Origin: Paracoccus litorisediminis
Lineage (GTDB): Bacteria; Pseudomonadota; Alphaproteobacteria; Rhodobacterales; Rhodobacteraceae
Reading direction: 5' to 3'
Assembly (NCBI RefSeq): GCF_009711205.1
Contig: NZ_WMIG01000025.1
Span: 1-48,616 of the forward strand
Length of the DNA stretch: 48,616 nt
Shown here: positions 7,329-14,694 of the stretch, piece after piece
How positions within the stretch are numbered: position 1 is the first letter of the stretch
Layout of the letters: every line of letters starts with the position of its first letter
Notes under the pieces: generated by a model
Seen by the model: the letters and a program-made list of their open reading frames with translations, nothing else
The model's database searches: none
What the model was told of the DNA's origin: nothing
Program-made: the position numbers and the translations under genes

Positions 7329-10300
7329 ATGAGCAATCAACAGGCTTTCCTTCGGTTCAGGGAACTTCTGGAAACGCGGCAATTGTCGCATGATCCCGAT
7401 CTGGATATCCGGGAGCATGTCCTGTCGCTGAAAAACCAGAAAGCTGGGTTTGGCTATGCGTCGCATGGCCTGAAGACCAGTTTCGGTGCGAACCTGCCCA
7501 ACCTGTTCCCCAATGCCATTGCCGTCGACGAGGCAGGGATCGATTCCGCCGATTTTTACGTCGCCTTCGGGACGATTTTCCAGCAGCCGGATCACTCGCA
7601 CAAAGGCGGGGTGAAGCTGTTCAACGCGGCCTCGCCCACGGCTGAGGTTCTGTTCGGAGAAGCCGGTTTTCTTGCCACCACCCATAGCTGGTCCCACAGC
7701 TTCAAGGAACATAACCCCGCCTATGCCTGTCTGGGCTATGTCTATGATGACCTTGCCCACTACTTCATGGCGGATTACCCGAACCGGCTGGTCAGAAAGC
7801 TGAACAGCCACGCCGACCCCTCGCCCGAAGAGTTGAACCGGGCGGAAACGCTGCTGCAGCGTATCGTCATGCAGCGGGTCAGCAAGTATAACGCCCAGCC
7901 GATGCAGGCCCCCGCCATGACCGAGGGCTACACGCGCCGGGTGCTGGTCTGCGATCAGGCCTATGCAGATGCCTCCACCGTCTACGGCAAGGTGGGCGAC
8001 GCCGAGTTCGAAAAGATGTTGCTGGCGGCAATCGCCGAAAACCCCGACGCCGAAATTCTGGTCAAGACGCATCCGGATACGGTTTGGGAAAAGGACAAGC
8101 GCACCGGCTATTACACCCATCTTCAGTCGACCGGCCGGGTTCGGATGCTGCGCGATCCGATCAACCCCTATGTCCTGTTCGATCTGGTCGACACCGTCTA
8201 TGTTGGCACCAGCCAGATGGGGCTGGAGGCGTTGTTCGCGGGCAAGAAGGTGGTGACCTTTGGCGCGCCGTTCTATGCGGGATGGGGCCTGACCGACGAC
8301 CGCCAGAAAATCCCGCATCGGCATCGCAGCCGCAGCCTGGCCGAGATCTTTCACTATTTCTACATCTGGTACACGATCTATCATCTGCCGGGCAAAAAAG
8401 GCGTGGCCGAGATCGAGGACGTCTTGTCCTATATCGAGACCAAGCGACCCTATCAGCGCCCGCCGACCGCGGCAGAGATCGCGGCACCGCCAAAAGTCTC
8501 GGTGATCATTCCCGTGCATGGCGTCGAGAAATACATCGAGGAATGCATCAACTCGATCCAGATCCAGACTTTGAAGGAAGTCGAGATCATCCCCGTCAAC
8601 GATGTCAGCCCTGACAACGCGCAGGCCGTGATCGATCGGCTGGCGGCCGAAGACCCGCGCATCCGCCCGATCGTTCTGGAGCAAAACGTCAAGCAGGGCA
8701 TGGCCCGGAACAAGGGGTTCGAGGCCGCACGCGGGAAGTATGTTTGGCTGCTGGACGGCGATGACTGGCTGTCGAATACCGACATGCTGCGCGAACTCTT
8801 TGAGCTTGCCGAAGCCGACGGGCTGGACATGGTGCGGGCCCGCAAGGCCTTTGAGGCGGTGTTCGACGAGAATGATGTGCTGCTGCAGGAACGGCAGGAC
8901 GGCAGCGAGAAATACTTTACCGAAGCCGTCCGCAAGACCAGCTTCGCTGAAGCTCCACATCTGCTGCACAATCGCCATTGCTGGACCTGGCTTTATCGCC
9001 GAGATTTTCTGACCCAGAACGACATCCGCTTCATCACCCCGCAATGGGAGGAGCGCGCCTTCCTGCTGCGGGCACTGGTCAAGGCAAAGGCAATCGGCCT
9101 GTCCGCGATGAACGGGCCAGCCTACCGGATCCGCACGGATTCAACGGCGCGTCGTGAACGCGACTCGACCGATTTCGAAATGATGCTGAAGAATTTCGAC
9201 AGCACCTTCGGCAGCCTCGCCGAGGAGGGTGCGGCGGAACGTGGCAATCCGCTGCGGCATCATCTGAATTTCCAGCTGTCGCAATTTCTCCAGCATATGC
9301 TGGTGGCCGGACCCTACAGCTATTATCGTGAGCAGGGTGAGGAAGCCGAACTGGCTTTTCTGAGTCGGCTGCGCGAACAGTTCCTGCGCTTCGATTTCCA
9401 GCCCGACGATTTCGTGACGGACATGCACAAGCTGAGCGCCATGCGTCTGGCTGCCTCGGCCTATCCGCTGATGGTGGCGGCCGTCGTCACCGGGCGCTGG
9501 GATATTCTGCGTCTTTCCGTCGATCTGGCACCCATTCCTCAGGATAAGCTTTACCAGATCCTGCTGGCCGAGCCGACCGATGTGGCGACAAGGGGGCTGC
9601 AGACATCGCTGTCGATCTATGCCCGAAACCACCGGGCCCAGCCTGTAACCGAGCCGCAGCCGGATTCCGACCATCCCAAGCCCCGTGTCGTCATCCATAT
9701 CGGTTCGACCAAGACCGGCAGCACCTTTCTGCAGCACTTCCTCGAGAAGAACCGCCCGGAATTGCTGCGACAGGGGATCTGGTTCCCGGAAGTGGGATTG
9801 TTCTGGCAGCCCAGTCGGCCGCACAAGCAGGCCGGACATTCCCAGTTCAACCGCGCCGCGCTCAAGGACGATCCCAAGCTGCGCGATCACATCCGGCGCG
9901 GGCTGGAGTTGATGGATGGGCGCATCCATACGATCGTGCTGTCCAGTGAGGCGTTCTTCCTGAATGAAAACTCGCCGCTTCTGGCGGATTATTTTGCCGG
10001 ACATCCCGTCGAGATGGTGGTCTATCTGCGCCGTCAGGATGAATGGGCGAACTCTCAGTACTGCGAATTCGTCGCTGGCGGCGCCGTCGGACGGGTCAAG
10101 GTACCGATCGATGAATGGCTGACCCTGCCAAAGACCGAGCAATGGCTGGACTACCGCGTGCCTCTGACCGCCTGGAGTGAAAAGATCGGCCAAGAGAACG
10201 TCCATGTCCGGGTCTATGATCGTGGCGAATTCGTCGACGGAGATCTGCTGGCCGACTTTGCCCAAGCGACCGGCTTGCCCCAGTTGCTGGACATGCCGCG

Positions 10301-11114
10301 TCCGGTCGAGCTTCAGCAGAACGACGCCCGTCTGTCTGCCGGCCATGTCGAACTGTTGCGCCGGTTCAACGGACGTCGATTCCAAAGCCGTGACTCCTAT
10401 TTCAATTTCATCGAGGAAGCCGGCTCACGTCTTACCGAATGGCGTAAGGAACGCGGGCTCCCGCTGCCCAAGCCATGGGTCCTGACCGAACAGCAGGCTG
10501 ATGCGCTGATGCAGCACGTCGAATTGGCGAACGCCGCCATCGCCAAGGAGTATCTGGGCCGTGATCGCGACCTGTTCGGTCCGCGCGCCGCGATTCCGGA
10601 AGCCGTTCCGATCTTTGAGGAAGAGGAAGATCTGGTCAGGAAAATCTATCGGCGCTATCGCAGGAAACCCAAGGTAATCGTCGAACCCGTGGCACCACCG
10701 CCCAAGGAGGTTCCCGCCGCGATTGAGCGTCCGGCGCCGAGGATCGTCAATTATGGGGTTCTGGGCTGGCGGCTATGGTTGCTGACGCCGATCCTCGGGG
10801 CAGTCTATGCGCGCTTTGCGACGCCAGAGCGGCTTGATGAGTTCAAGTCAGAGCCATTCGAGTTCTCGCGCAGGCATTGGGCGCGCCGGCGGCCTCTCGT
10901 CGCCCGTCTTGTCTATCCCGGTGGCAATTCGATGGGTCCGTTCGGGATCTTCCGTCTGGCGGTTCCGGTCGCGCGAGGTCTGATCGGCGTTACGGGTCGG
11001 CCCGAAATGCAGAAAAAATTCGATCGCGATCCGATCCTGTTCGCGCGCAATATGCGAAGCCCGTGGCGGCGAGCTGTTGGCAGGGTGTTTTTCCCGATTG
11101 GAGAAAAGTTCTGA
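7329..11114 (+). CDS. KpsC-like capsule glycosyltransferase - GT2 - sulfotransferase fusion protein
   Basis: 1261 residues, three recognisable modules and a tail. Residues 1-380 resemble the KpsC/LipB capsule family (beta-Kdo transferases), with the family block DTVYVGTSQMGLEALFAGKK then FGAPFYAGWGLTDDR near 290-328. Residues about 387-600 are a GT-A fold family 2 glycosyltransferase: KVSVIIPVHGVEKYIEECI, NDVSPDNA, ARNKGFEAARGKY and the nucleotide-sugar aspartates in LLDGDDW near 473-479. Residues about 783-1090 are a sulfotransferase: the PAPS 5'-phosphosulfate loop HIGSTKTGSTFLQHFL near 788-803 and the 3'-phosphate region VVYLRRQDEWANSQY near 896-910. The last 120 residues (1140-1261) hold a hydrophobic patch and two copies of a motif F-x-x-[DE]-P-x-x-F-[SA]-R. 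A sulfated, Kdo-linked capsule or similar glycan is the inference; order of action and substrates are unknown. Confidence 0.85.
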   Translation: MSNQQAFLRFRELLETRQLSHDPDLDIREHVLSLKNQKAGFGYASHGLKTSFGANLPNLFPNAIAVDEAGIDSADFYVAFGTIFQQPDHSHKGGVKLFNAASPTAEVLFGEAGFLATTHSWSHSFKEHNPAYACLGYVYDDLAHYFMADYPNRLVRKLNSHADPSPEELNRAETLLQRIVMQRVSKYNAQPMQAPAMTEGYTRRVLVCDQAYADASTVYGKVGDAEFEKMLLAAIAENPDAEILVKTHPDTVWEKDKRTGYYTHLQSTGRVRMLRDPINPYVLFDLVDTVYVGTSQMGLEALFAGKKVVTFGAPFYAGWGLTDDRQKIPHRHRSRSLAEIFHYFYIWYTIYHLPGKKGVAEIEDVLSYIETKRPYQRPPTAAEIAAPPKVSVIIPVHGVEKYIEECINSIQIQTLKEVEIIPVNDVSPDNAQAVIDRLAAEDPRIRPIVLEQNVKQGMARNKGFEAARGKYVWLLDGDDWLSNTDMLRELFELAEADGLDMVRARKAFEAVFDENDVLLQERQDGSEKYFTEAVRKTSFAEAPHLLHNRHCWTWLYRRDFLTQNDIRFITPQWEERAFLLRALVKAKAIGLSAMNGPAYRIRTDSTARRERDSTDFEMMLKNFDSTFGSLAEEGAAERGNPLRHHLNFQLSQFLQHMLVAGPYSYYREQGEEAELAFLSRLREQFLRFDFQPDDFVTDMHKLSAMRLAASAYPLMVAAVVTGRWDILRLSVDLAPIPQDKLYQILLAEPTDVATRGLQTSLSIYARNHRAQPVTEPQPDSDHPKPRVVIHIGSTKTGSTFLQHFLEKNRPELLRQGIWFPEVGLFWQPSRPHKQAGHSQFNRAALKDDPKLRDHIRRGLELMDGRIHTIVLSSEAFFLNENSPLLADYFAGHPVEMVVYLRRQDEWANSQYCEFVAGGAVGRVKVPIDEWLTLPKTEQWLDYRVPLTAWSEKIGQENVHVRVYDRGEFVDGDLLADFAQATGLPQLLDMPRPVELQQNDARLSAGHVELLRRFNGRRFQSRDSYFNFIEEAGSRLTEWRKERGLPLPKPWVLTEQQADALMQHVELANAAIAKEYLGRDRDLFGPRAAIPEAVPIFEEEEDLVRKIYRRYRRKPKVIVEPVAPPPKEVPAAIERPAPRIVNYGVLGWRLWLLTPILGAVYARFATPERLDEFKSEPFEFSRRHWARRRPLVARLVYPGGNSMGPFGIFRLAVPVARGLIGVTGRPEMQKKFDRDPILFARNMRSPWRRAVGRVFFPIGEKF

Positions 11115-11263
11115 CGTTCCAGAAGGAGTAGCGTTGCGGGCCCCTCTAACTGCGCAGGTCTGGACCTGTCGCTCGGTCGAAAAGGCCCTGCTGTCACCTA
11201 GGGCGTGTTGCGGTCCATTGTGGTTAGGCGTGGAATTTTGATCCCCAGGTGTTTTGTTTTGTC
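11115..11263. other. intergenic between glycan cassette and IS21 relic
   Basis: No gene recognised. The stretch from about 11198 on (GGCGTGTTGCGGTCCATTG and then GGAATTTTGATCCCC) looks like insertion-sequence end DNA. It probably contains the left end of the IS21-type relic and perhaps a scrap of another element; the exact border cannot be fixed by eye. No terminator hairpin with a T-run is visible right after the 11114 stop. Confidence 0.35.
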
Positions 11264-11302
11264 CCCTTCTCCGTCTGCTTCGGATCAGCAGACGGAGAAG
11301 GG
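11264..11302 (+). promoter_or_regulatory. perfect 16-bp hairpin covering the istA ribosome binding site
   Basis: CCCTTCTCCGTCTGCT (11264-11279), a 7-nt loop, and its exact complement AGCAGACGGAGAAGGG (11287-11302). The right arm contains GGAG/AAGG, the only plausible Shine-Dalgarno sequence for the ATG at 11304. In RNA the site would be locked in a very stable stem. This fits the known strategy of IS elements that hide the transposase start from read-through transcripts, but here that role is inferred. Confidence 0.6.
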
Positions 11303-11303
11303 A

Positions 11304-11625
11304 ATGAAAGGGGAGGTTACGATCGCGCACGTCCAGCGGGCCTTCTATGTCCAGCGGTGGTCGATCAAGTATATCGCGCGAAAGCTGTATGTCTCACGGA
11401 ACACCGTGCGGAATATCCTTCGCTCTGATGAGATGGCGCTCAGCTACAAGCGCACCTGCCAACCCTTGCCGCTGGTTGTCCCTTAGCAAGGCCAACTCGA
11501 GCGATTTCTGCCCTCGAACCTCGCCAAACCAGCGCGAAAGCGGCTAAAACTGATCCGCATATTCGAGGAACTGCGCGCGCGGTTACAAGGGCGGTTATGG
11601 CGCCGTGCAGGTATCGCGTATACGC
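11304..11625 (+). pseudogene. IS21-family transposase IstA, N-terminal relic
   Basis: The frame from ATG 11304 begins MKGEVTIAHVQRAFYV and continues WSIKYIARKLYVSRNTVRNI, the helix-turn-helix of IstA-type transposases, then LPLVVP and a stop at about 11484-11486. Beyond the stop the family pattern continues (QGQLERFLPSNLAKPARKRL, then LIRIFEELR). After a frameshift it reads GYKGGYGAVQ, the counterpart of GYDGGYDAVRRY in intact IstA. The match then ends against the amidohydrolase relic. The DDE catalytic core and the istB partner are absent, so the element is dead. Confidence 0.7.
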
Positions 11626-12120
11626 GGTCACAACGGTGCGCCGCGCGGCGTCGACAGGGATCAGGGGCGTACTCTTGGTCGCTGCATCGACGACTGCGAT
11701 CAGCCCGTCCGACGCGCCTTCGCCATTGGCATGCACAATAAGCTGGATGTCATTCACGAATGACCAGTTAACGGCACCATCGACTTCCTCCTGCGACACG
11801 GCGGAGTAACCTTGTAGCCTGCCGGGTAATCCCGAGCGGATCGTAATAGGGACGGTCGCGCAACGCGGTGCAGCCCTGCGGTGAGCGATCAATAACGCTT
11901 TGCGCCTGCCACACGGAAGCGGTTCTTGCGAGACATGCGCCGCGACATAGTCCTTTACGGTCATCACATCGGTATGAGGCATGACGTCAATCTTGACGCT
12001 GCCCTCTTTGCCGATTTCTGCAAGAATATCCGCCCGGTTCGGCATGGATTGCACTTCCTGTGCGGTGGTGTAGCCATATCTCGCCCATATCCTGGTTCCG
12101 ATGCGGGCGATGGCCTTCAT
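11620..12120 (-). pseudogene. YtcJ-like amidohydrolase fragment
   Basis: On the minus strand, ARYGYTTAQEVQSMPNRADI, then GSVKIDVMPHTDVMTVKDYV, and later AVNWSFVNDIQLIVHANGEG with ASDGLIAVVDAATK. These are the middle of the amidohydrolase-3 (YtcJ) family; the HANGE block contains a metal-ligand histidine. Between the two halves a frameshift is needed: the family motif ALRDRPYYDP is present only in another frame (about 11835-11870). The N-terminal metal site and C-terminal part are missing, and the 3' end abuts the IS21 relic near 11620. Non-functional. The original substrate cannot be inferred. Confidence 0.65.
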
Positions 12121-12344
12121 GCTGTCATGATCGATAGATTGGTAGGATCGGACATTCCGTCGCTCTCATCCAGTCTGCCAGTGTCGGGTGCCGACTCTCG
12201 GCCAGCTGAGTACTGTCGCCGCCGCAGTCGATGATGTGCTTGGTCTTTTTGATCCTGGTGCGGTTTTCCTTTATCCAGACGCGCAATTCAGTTTCGAGCA
12301 GGGGATAATCACGCCCTAGGCGTCTTCGTTGATCACCGCGGCCT
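12121..12344 (-). other. unassigned stretch between amidohydrolase and LysR relics
   Basis: The minus strand has an open stretch reading LETELRVWIKENRTRIKKTK and then HIIDCGGDSTQLAESRHPTL, without a start codon and ending in a stop. I do not recognise the family. It is probably another gene fragment. Confidence 0.25.
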
Positions 12345-12533
12345 TCATCCGATCGTAGAGTAGTTCCTGCGGCGCCCGTCCATGATGCTGAAGGCGTCGA
12401 TATGGCGGCGCATTACAGTCTGCAGATCCTGCGTCGCGCGGCTTTGACGCCACCTTTCACAAAGTAAGGTGACGGGCTGCCCTGCCGCTTCGAAGGCACG
12501 GAGGGCATTGAGCGGGATACTGGGGCGATCCAT
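12345..12533 (-). pseudogene. LysR-family regulator stub, AmpR/GcvA-like
   Basis: The frame starts MDRPSIPLNALRAFEAAG, which matches the N-terminus of GcvA/AmpR-type LysR regulators. A one-base shift then restores AARHLT, the expected continuation of the recognition region. After that the similarity is lost and the helix-turn-helix and effector domain are missing. It is divergent from the class C beta-lactamase with 151 bases between the starts, which is the classic ampR-ampC layout. I therefore infer a destroyed ampR, though any LysR of this branch would look alike over so few residues. Confidence 0.55.
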
Positions 12534-12684
12534 GCCTTACTTATTATTTTTGCCAAACGACCCGTCAAGAATTGGTGTTTTGATAACCCTGTTCCGCCGC
12601 TCTAGATCACTTTTCCAGAATATTCCCACATGGCTCGGAAGAATGGCAAAGAACTCGCCGGGCCACTAACAGGCAAGGAACCTC
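12534..12684. promoter_or_regulatory. divergent intergenic region, LysR stub / beta-lactamase
   Basis: 151 bases containing the beta-lactamase promoter. An AT-rich stretch lies at about 12536-12590. The beta-lactamase ATG is preceded by AAGGA at a normal distance. LysR-type T-N11-A sites are too loose to call by eye here. The length equals that of typical ampR-ampC intergenic regions. Confidence 0.4.
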
Positions 12685-13845
12685 ATGATCAGCTTCCGTC
12701 TTCTTGGATTTGCGACCGCCGTTCTTGCAACCCCGGCATATGCGGGATCGCTCAGCGACCAGCAATTCCAAGCAATCAGCGAAGAGGTCTTCCGCCCGGT
12801 CATCGAAGAGTTCGACATTCCAGGCATTGCCATTGGCGTCACGCTGAACGGCCAACAGTATTACTTCACAGATGGGATGGCCGATCGCGACGCCGCTGTA
12901 CCGGTCGACAAAGAAACGATTTTCGAGCTGGGCTCGAACAGCAAGCTGTTCAATGTCACCCTTGCCGCGCTGGCAGAACAGAAGGGCCTCCTGTCGCTGC
13001 GCGACCCGGTATCAAAGCAACTGCCGGAACTTTCGGACAGCGCTTTCGACCAGATCACGCTTTATGATCTTGCGGCACACGCAACCGGGGGGCTGCCGCT
13101 GCAGGTTCCGGACGATATCACCGACAATCAGTCGCTGATGGCCTATCTGGCGAAGTGGCGGCCAGAGGGCGATACGAAATCCCTGCGCTCATATTCGAAT
13201 GTCAGCATCGGTCTGCTCGGGCTCATCGTCGGCGACAAGTTCGGCGGCTCCTATGAGGAAGCCCTCCAGGGCGAGCTTCTGCCCTGTCTGGGGCTGACGA
13301 ACACCTATGTGACCGTCCCGGTTGCAGAGATGGGGCATTACGCTTTCGGTTACTCGCGCACCGACAACCGCCCGATCCGCGTCAATCCCGGCATGCTCGA
13401 CAGCGAAGCCTATGGCATAAAGTCCAGCGTCACCGACATGACGCGTCTGCTTGATGCTCATTTGGGGAATATTCCCTTGAACGAGGATATGACAGCGGCC
13501 CTTGCCAGAACACGGGTGTCGGAATTCGACACTGCCCCTTTCGCCCAGGCCATGATTTGGGAGGGGTACCCCTGGCCGGTGGAAGCCGCGCAGCTTGAGG
13601 CGGGCAACTCTGCCGATATGGCGATGAAGCCGCAGCCCATGACCCATCATGAGGAGAGGGCTCTTGAGGGGGCCGTCTTCCTGAACAAGACCGGCGCGAC
13701 GAACGGCTTCGGTTCTTATGTTGCCTTGGTTCCATCGGAAAAGATTGGCGTGGTGGTGCTTGCGAACCGCAACTATCCTAATCCGGTGCGCGCGGCCGCG
13801 ACCCTGACACTGATCACGAAGATCCTTGATCAGGCGGGCCGGTGA
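12685..13845 (+). CDS. class C beta-lactamase (AmpC-type serine hydrolase)
   Basis: 386 residues with a signal peptide (about 1-20, ending AYA), so periplasmic. The three class C elements are present and spaced normally: S-x-x-K as SNSK at residues 84-87 (S84 nucleophile), Y-x-N as YSN at 170-172, and K-T-G at 335-337 followed by ATNGFGSYVA. The length fits AmpC enzymes (about 380). The substitution of the usual SVSK by SNSK and the weakly conserved flanks make it a divergent member. DD-peptidase or esterase activity in this fold cannot be excluded. Start chosen for its AAGGA site and the signal peptide. Its probable LysR regulator, on the opposite strand, is destroyed, so expression may be constitutive or low. 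No partner genes follow. Confidence 0.85.
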   Translation: MISFRLLGFATAVLATPAYAGSLSDQQFQAISEEVFRPVIEEFDIPGIAIGVTLNGQQYYFTDGMADRDAAVPVDKETIFELGSNSKLFNVTLAALAEQKGLLSLRDPVSKQLPELSDSAFDQITLYDLAAHATGGLPLQVPDDITDNQSLMAYLAKWRPEGDTKSLRSYSNVSIGLLGLIVGDKFGGSYEEALQGELLPCLGLTNTYVTVPVAEMGHYAFGYSRTDNRPIRVNPGMLDSEAYGIKSSVTDMTRLLDAHLGNIPLNEDMTAALARTRVSEFDTAPFAQAMIWEGYPWPVEAAQLEAGNSADMAMKPQPMTHHEERALEGAVFLNKTGATNGFGSYVALVPSEKIGVVVLANRNYPNPVRAAATLTLITKILDQAGR

Positions 13846-14157
13846 CCCAGAATTGGCACTCGCCAATGTCGGGCGGCATGTTCGTTAGAGTAGCTGCCAA
13901 GCATGCGTTGGCGGTCCGCTTTCGTTCAGCAAGGCCCGCGAAGTTGAAAATCAGGGACTGTCCATTTCGCGCAAGAGAGACCTCATGACGCTATTGAACA
14001 AGCGGTTGAATGGCGGCGAGGTTCAGTCAGGGCACGCCCCAGACACTCGCAGGGCGATATACTTCGCACTGCATCAAACGACCAATTCGGGGATGTCACC
14101 TCGTCGCATCTGACCTCATCGACTGGTGGTATGTGCCGTCTCAGATAAAATGACTCG

Positions 14158-14185
14158 CCCGCTCGGTGACCAATCACCGAGCGGG
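14158..14185. repeat. perfect 12-bp hairpin
   Basis: CCCGCTCGGTGA (14158-14169), loop CCAA, TCACCGAGCGGG (14174-14185). A perfect GC-rich stem without a T-run on either side. It could be a Rho-independent-like structure or a protein site. Confidence 0.6.
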
Positions 14186-14242
14186 TTGAGTGCAATCGTT
14201 TCAAACCTTCGCGGACGGTCAGACAACTCGCAGAGAATGCGG

Positions 14243-14292
14243 CTGGGGCAAATTCCGTCGAAAAAGAGCCGTCGTTTGCCCCAGTTTTATTT
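14243..14292 (+). terminator. probable intrinsic terminator
   Basis: CTGGGGCAAA (14243-14252) pairs exactly with TTTGCCCCAG (14275-14284) and is directly followed by TTTTATTT on the + strand. A GC-rich stem plus a T-tract fits Rho-independent termination of rightward transcripts. The nearest rightward gene is the beta-lactamase about 400 bases upstream. The loop is long (22 nt), which is atypical. Confidence 0.4.
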
Positions 14293-14694
14293 GCATAGCC
14301 CAGATGGAGCTACGCTCTGCGGCGGTCTCTGCACTCGCGGTGTCGGGAGCGCCGGTCAGCTCAATGAGCAAAAGTCTGCGTCCTCCGGGCAAATGGGCAA
14401 TACCTTATGGAAAATATTTCTAGCTTTTCAAGTCACTGCGCCATTCCTGAGCAGAATTTCGACTTCACCCGAAGGAGCAAGGAAGAAGTCATCTGTGGCG
14501 GCATGAGAGCGCCAACCCCTTCCACCTCCCCCCCATTTGTCATGATAGTTGCATGGTGCGACGTGGGTGGGCACCATTTCTCATCGAAGGTCGCAAGCTT
14601 TACCGCCAAGTTTATTGCTTGGGCCCTCGCAACTCTCCGCATTTCGTTTCGCAGTATGGTAACTCGCTGTGATTGGTTAATGGCACGCTTGGTA

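Larger units (their letters stand above)
13846..14694. other. intergenic region of about 850 bases, no gene recognised
   Basis: Open frames occur on both strands (for example minus 13983-14204 and minus 14433-14642), but none shows family motifs or a convincing start. Two strong inverted repeats occur at 14158-14185 and 14243-14284 and are listed separately. Composition is less GC-rich than the flanking genes. Probably degraded mobile or foreign DNA. Confidence 0.4.

Noticed and set aside
6918..9044. 708-codon minus-strand open frame
   Set aside because: Antisense of the two glycan genes, without motifs; a GC-driven artefact.
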